NCBI GenBank assembly: GCA_963969595.1 | Contig: OZ018416.1 | Location: 5,596,065 to 5,660,064 of the forward strand | DNA length: 64,000 nt | Direction of reading: 5' to 3' | Source: Neckera pumila | Taxonomy: Eukaryota; Streptophyta; Bryopsida; Hypnales; Neckeraceae | Part shown: positions 60,401 through 64,000 of the stretch, in pieces | Numbering within the stretch: position 1 is the stretch's first letter | How the letters are laid out: every line of letters starts with the position of its first letter | Translations under genes and position numbers: made by a program | The notes under the pieces: generated by a model | Databases searched by the model: none | Told to the model about the DNA's origin: nothing | The model's input: the letters and a program-made list of their open reading frames with translations, nothing else

Positions 60401-60894
60401 ACAAAGTACAATTTAAATATCAAATGTTGCAATGAAAAATGAAAAAAATTATATCATGATATTTAAAGAATATTAATTTTTATTGTATGGCATAAAGATG
60501 TTATAAATAAAAATTCATGAAAGAGTACCGTAATGAATTTATAAAAAAAAATTGCTATATAGCAGTTTATAAACTATTTGATATTTTCAAATTTCAACAA
60601 TTCATTTACATATTACAAATTAGCTTGATTTTACATATTACAAATTACAAATTACAAAATATTTTTATTATGTGTGCATTGATTCTTTGAAAGTGATATA
60701 AAAAAGTCTATTTATTTTTTCTATAAATATAAACAAGTCTTAATTATATTTTAAAATAATAAAACAAGTGTTAATTTCAAATTACAAGTCATTTAAAAAA
60801 AATTAAACATTAGAATTCTATCTAACATTTGTAAACTTAAAAAATTTGTGCTTACTCATGTAAAGACACTTAATCAGAATACTAGAATAATGAA
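57494..60894. other. Intergenic after the TSP9-like gene
   Basis: The first few hundred bases are likely 3' UTR. A 70-bp tandem duplication with acttgaagtgtg and gatttcaagactgtgcttt lies at 58218-58357. Past about 58700 the sequence is AT-rich with no gene. Confidence 0.5.
58218..58357. repeat. 70-bp tandem duplication
   Basis: The unit tgagacgatttgaatgcact plus the part with cgatttcaagactgtgcttt occurs twice with a 70-bp period, at 58221 and 58291, with a few differences. Confidence 0.85.
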
Positions 60895-61893
60895 ATGTCT
60901 TGTCTTTCATCTTTGGATATTGCAAATTTTGTGAGAATAAAACAATCCAAAGTTAAGAAAGAATTTATAAAGTGCATTACATGTGATGGTCCAATCACAA
61001 AATATGACAAAATTTGTCCACATTGTTATTTACAAACGAGTAAAAATAAATTGGAAAAAGAGATTGAAAAACAATCTGCTCAAATGAGTTACCGCCAAAA
61101 GGGAAGCCAACATTTAGATTATATAAAAACACCAGATGATACGTGTGATTATTGTATTAGAAATAAGGATTTAAATAGTAATTCATATTCCCCTAGAACT
61201 AGCTCTAAAAGTGATTCAGAATGTGAAACTCCATTTTACAAACCTAGGAAGAAATCTAACAATCCACATAAAGACCCTTATGATGCATTGAAAAGGAATT
61301 TTGATGAATGGTATGAATATTGGACTAAACATGAAGGTTATACTCCAACCTCAGATTTAATAGAAAATGAAGAATCTGTAGCAATAGTGTGCGGAAAGGT
61401 AAATGGAGTACAAACAACAATGTTGTTGGATACTGGTTCTTCTATTTCTGCAATTACAGAGAGCTTTGCACAACAACTGCATTTAGAAACATGGTACACA
61501 GACGATGTTTTGGTAGTGACTTTAGCAAATACACATGTAGAAAGGTATCCCGAGCGTATGTGCATTGTCACTTTTGAAATTGGTGACCTTAAAATCTCTG
61601 AAGAACTTAATGTACTTCCGGGACAAATTTACAATATAACCCTTGGTAAAAATTGGTTAAAATCACACATGGCCATTTGCGACTATGGATTAGACATTTT
61701 GAGACTACCCGGATCTAGACCAATTCGAATGGGTATTCCTGCCCCAATAGCACCTTTCAAAAGTTCTTTGAAATCTAGAAATAAAAAACCTAAAAAGCAA
61801 TTATCTCAAAAAGTTCGTTCTCATATTTATCCAAGCCTTAGAACCTTGCTCTTTTTAGGCGGATGGTTACCACCATCCCTTCGAACTAGGTGA
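60895..61893 (+). CDS. Stand-alone retropepsin-like protein, 332 aa, retroelement-derived
   Basis: An uninterrupted frame that is AT-rich in codon choice, unlike the lipoxygenase gene. A zinc-ribbon-like CxxC pair sits near the N-terminus (Cys27, Cys30, Cys41, Cys44). A Ser/Lys-rich spacer follows. Then comes a retroviral-type aspartic protease domain at about residues 160-280, with the active-site motif LLDTGSSISAI (Asp179) and the later YNITLGKNWLKSHMA, as in LTR retrotransposon proteases. The C-terminus is basic (KSSLKSRNKKPKKQ). No reverse transcriptase, RNase H, integrase or LTR was found downstream to 63.5 kb. It could be a cut-off Ty3-type polyprotein, or a host gene taken from one; the intact frame keeps the second option open. 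Confidence 0.7.
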   Translation: MSCLSSLDIANFVRIKQSKVKKEFIKCITCDGPITKYDKICPHCYLQTSKNKLEKEIEKQSAQMSYRQKGSQHLDYIKTPDDTCDYCIRNKDLNSNSYSPRTSSKSDSECETPFYKPRKKSNNPHKDPYDALKRNFDEWYEYWTKHEGYTPTSDLIENEESVAIVCGKVNGVQTTMLLDTGSSISAITESFAQQLHLETWYTDDVLVVTLANTHVERYPERMCIVTFEIGDLKISEELNVLPGQIYNITLGKNWLKSHMAICDYGLDILRLPGSRPIRMGIPAPIAPFKSSLKSRNKKPKKQLSQKVRSHIYPSLRTLLFLGGWLPPSLRTR

Positions 61894-63565
61894 ATTTTGG
61901 CCTTCTTAAATTTTACAGTTTTTTTGTAGATTGAATTGACATCAATGAAGATTCTATAATTCATTGGATGGAGGTTATTGTAAATATTATAACACCATAA
62001 TTTATGTAGTATATTAGATGGATTCTGTAATTTAATAAAACAGAAAATGTTGATTTTAAGACCTCATGGTTTGATATGCTACACGAAACACACTTTGCAT
62101 TGAAACAAATTATTCTTTATTTCAAATTGAGACAAATATTTCAAACTTCCTCAATGTCACAATATAAATACCAAATATATATTATTTTTAAGAATTATAT
62201 AAGGTATTTTTACATATAAAAATGATATGAAAGAAGTAAATAGAGTTGCTAGGATTAAAAACTTGGTTTAGGTGTTGAGATGTTCATCGTATGTGAAGAT
62301 CTAATGTAATAAAATTTTACACAATGTAGAATTGGGGTTTGAAAGGTTAAATTTGGATTGAAAAGTCACAATGACAATGAGGCAAAAAGAGGCACATACA
62401 ACATATTGTACAGTATGTATGATTAAAACAAATTTTGCCCCTTCCATAAAAAATCCACAGCCATCGGATCGGATAGGGAGAAATTCAATACACGCATTTG
62501 AACCATTGATTAAGTTTTTTCTTAGAAAACATGAGTTGTTGATGTTGAAGTGGAAAAAATGCCCCCCCCCCCCCCCCCCCCCCCTTCCCTACCATTGATC
62601 TTGATATAAATATTTATATAGATACAATTACAATATAGATACAATTACAAAATACAAGCACACATATATAGAGATACGGATATGAAAATATAGAAATACA
62701 AACACAAAATACATGTCTATATCGTATATACATGTATACATCCCACATGTCCCATATTGAATGCAGTTCCATCTGCAATCTGCACAATACAAGTATGGGG
62801 AATGGGAGTAGAAGTTGTTCATTTAATTCTAGTTTTGTTTTAATCTTGAGCTCAACTTTGAGCTTAGTTTTGGGCTCAATGTCATTTTGTAATAGTCTCT
62901 CACAATGGGCAATGGGCTCAAAAGAGGCATAAATTGCCTTACACCATGGGCTCAAAAATCAGTATTTTATGAATTCAATGAACATTACCATGCAATTTCT
63001 ACACATAAAAAAAGTTCATTCATAATTCCTCAATCTCAAGGAGCATTTTTGGATTGTCATTGGAGCCATGTAGGGACTTAAGGGATTTCCCTTAGTCTCA
63101 ACATTGGAAAACTATGTGATGTTGCTTTGACTGCCTATAATTTTAAAGATTTGCAAAAATCCTTAACTAATATATATGTAGAATATTCTTTGATTTGCTA
63201 TTCTTTTGCTAAAATTATTTGTCAATTCAATAAATGTTACTATATTTAGTGACCAAATGCTTCTTGTAATTGCATCTTTGCACACATACATAGTGATCAA
63301 TTCAAATAACTTTATTTAAAACACGGTTAATTTTCAGGGGAGATCACTCCTTGTAATTTAAAGTATACACCTAAATTAAGAGGATATTTGATGCGGGGCA
63401 ATTTACCTTAATTATTGTATTTAAGATGACCATATTTTTATATAAAAAGCTATGAGGGGCATATTTCCAATAGCCTAAGGTTTTTGTAAGTTCATTCATG
63501 CAATTTTTTAAATGGGGCTATCTTACATATAAAATTTAAGTGTCTAATTGACCAAGTGGTATTTT
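61894..63565. other. Intergenic, no gene seen
   Basis: AT-rich. It holds the poly-C run at 62562-62584 and a tract of ATAGATAC-like short repeats at about 62610-62700. No frame is supported. Confidence 0.5.
62562..62584. repeat. Poly-C run, 23 bases
   Basis: An uninterrupted run of C in an AT-rich setting. Length in assemblies is often unreliable for such runs. Confidence 0.9.
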
Positions 63566-64000
63566 TTAACCCCTAAATGAACATTTGAAAATCCAGGTAG
63601 GATCTTAAAAGTCAAATTGGTTTGGTTGTTCACAAATTTGGACACAAGGTGTGAACGTGTACCCCTTTAGTAAAAATATACTTTTTCCTAACTGAGTACC
63701 TAAAATAAAAGTTATGTTGCTTTGAACTTTTTTAGCAGCCCAGGCAATTTGGGCATCTTTGGGCCTTTGGGGTACCTTTTGCAAAAATGCTCATCAACTT
63801 TTGAAATTTGGCATGAAGGTAAATTAATAAAATATAGAATACAATTATCAAAAAAATTTATTTCTCAAACTATAAACTAAGAGGAGTCAAGTTTTATTGG
63901 CTATGTTGGGATGGCTTCAAGGATAAACATTTTTTCCTACTTCAAGCCCTATTATCTTGCAATGTGTGAAGTCCAAACTCTTGAAATTTTTTCAAAATAT
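63566..64000 (+). mobile_element. TTAA-bounded element, left part, runs off the window
   Basis: It starts TTAACCCCTAAATGAACA and contains agttatg- and gggca-type words of the family. The right end is beyond the window, so class and length are unknown. Confidence 0.55.

Overview
The window is nuclear DNA from a land plant. Evidence for this is an intron-rich pentatricopeptide-repeat (PPR) gene, a plant-type lipoxygenase with GT-AG introns, a plastid-type FAD synthetase (RIBF), a gene resembling the thylakoid phosphoprotein TSP9, and many plant-style transposons. PPR genes cut into a dozen exons are more typical of bryophytes and lycophytes than of flowering plants, so a moss, liverwort or similar lineage is my best guess. 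The species cannot be read from the sequence. Coding exons are GC-rich islands in a very AT-rich background.

Layout. 1-4.2 kb: the 3' part of a PPR gene on the + strand, with 12 exons resolved. 4.7-30 kb: a repeat-filled intergenic region. It is dominated by TTAA-bounded elements starting CCCCTAAA and ending TTTAGGGG, in several size classes and orientations. Mixed with them are a hAT MITE with a perfect 8-bp target duplication, a Harbinger-type element carrying a 264-bp heptamer array, a CACTA-looking MITE, a pogo-like MITE, a CATTAG-ended foldback family and a perfect 59-bp-arm palindrome. 30-33 kb: a decayed two-gene PIF/Harbinger transposon (Myb/trihelix-like gene on +, DDE nuclease on -). 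35-39.3 kb: more TTAA elements, one with a nested insertion, and a 168-bp-arm hairpin.

40-50 kb: a complete 9-exon lipoxygenase gene (970 aa) with all five iron ligands, a TATA box and bZIP-type upstream motifs. Part of its upstream region is copied into intron 1. 52.8-55.1 kb, - strand: RIBF and, just upstream on the same strand, a possible 65-aa two-exon gene. 57.1-57.5 kb: the TSP9-like gene. 60.9-61.9 kb: an intact AT-rich ORF with a zinc-ribbon-like motif and a retropepsin domain but no reverse transcriptase nearby. From 63.57 kb another TTAA element runs off the window.

Three of the genes point to the plastid: RIBF makes FAD, the TSP9-like protein would act at thylakoids, and lipoxygenase oxidises polyunsaturated fatty acids. 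There is no sign they form a cluster; they look like ordinary scattered plant genes. The most unusual content is the TTAA element family, whose ends resemble piggyBac, a superfamily better known from animals.
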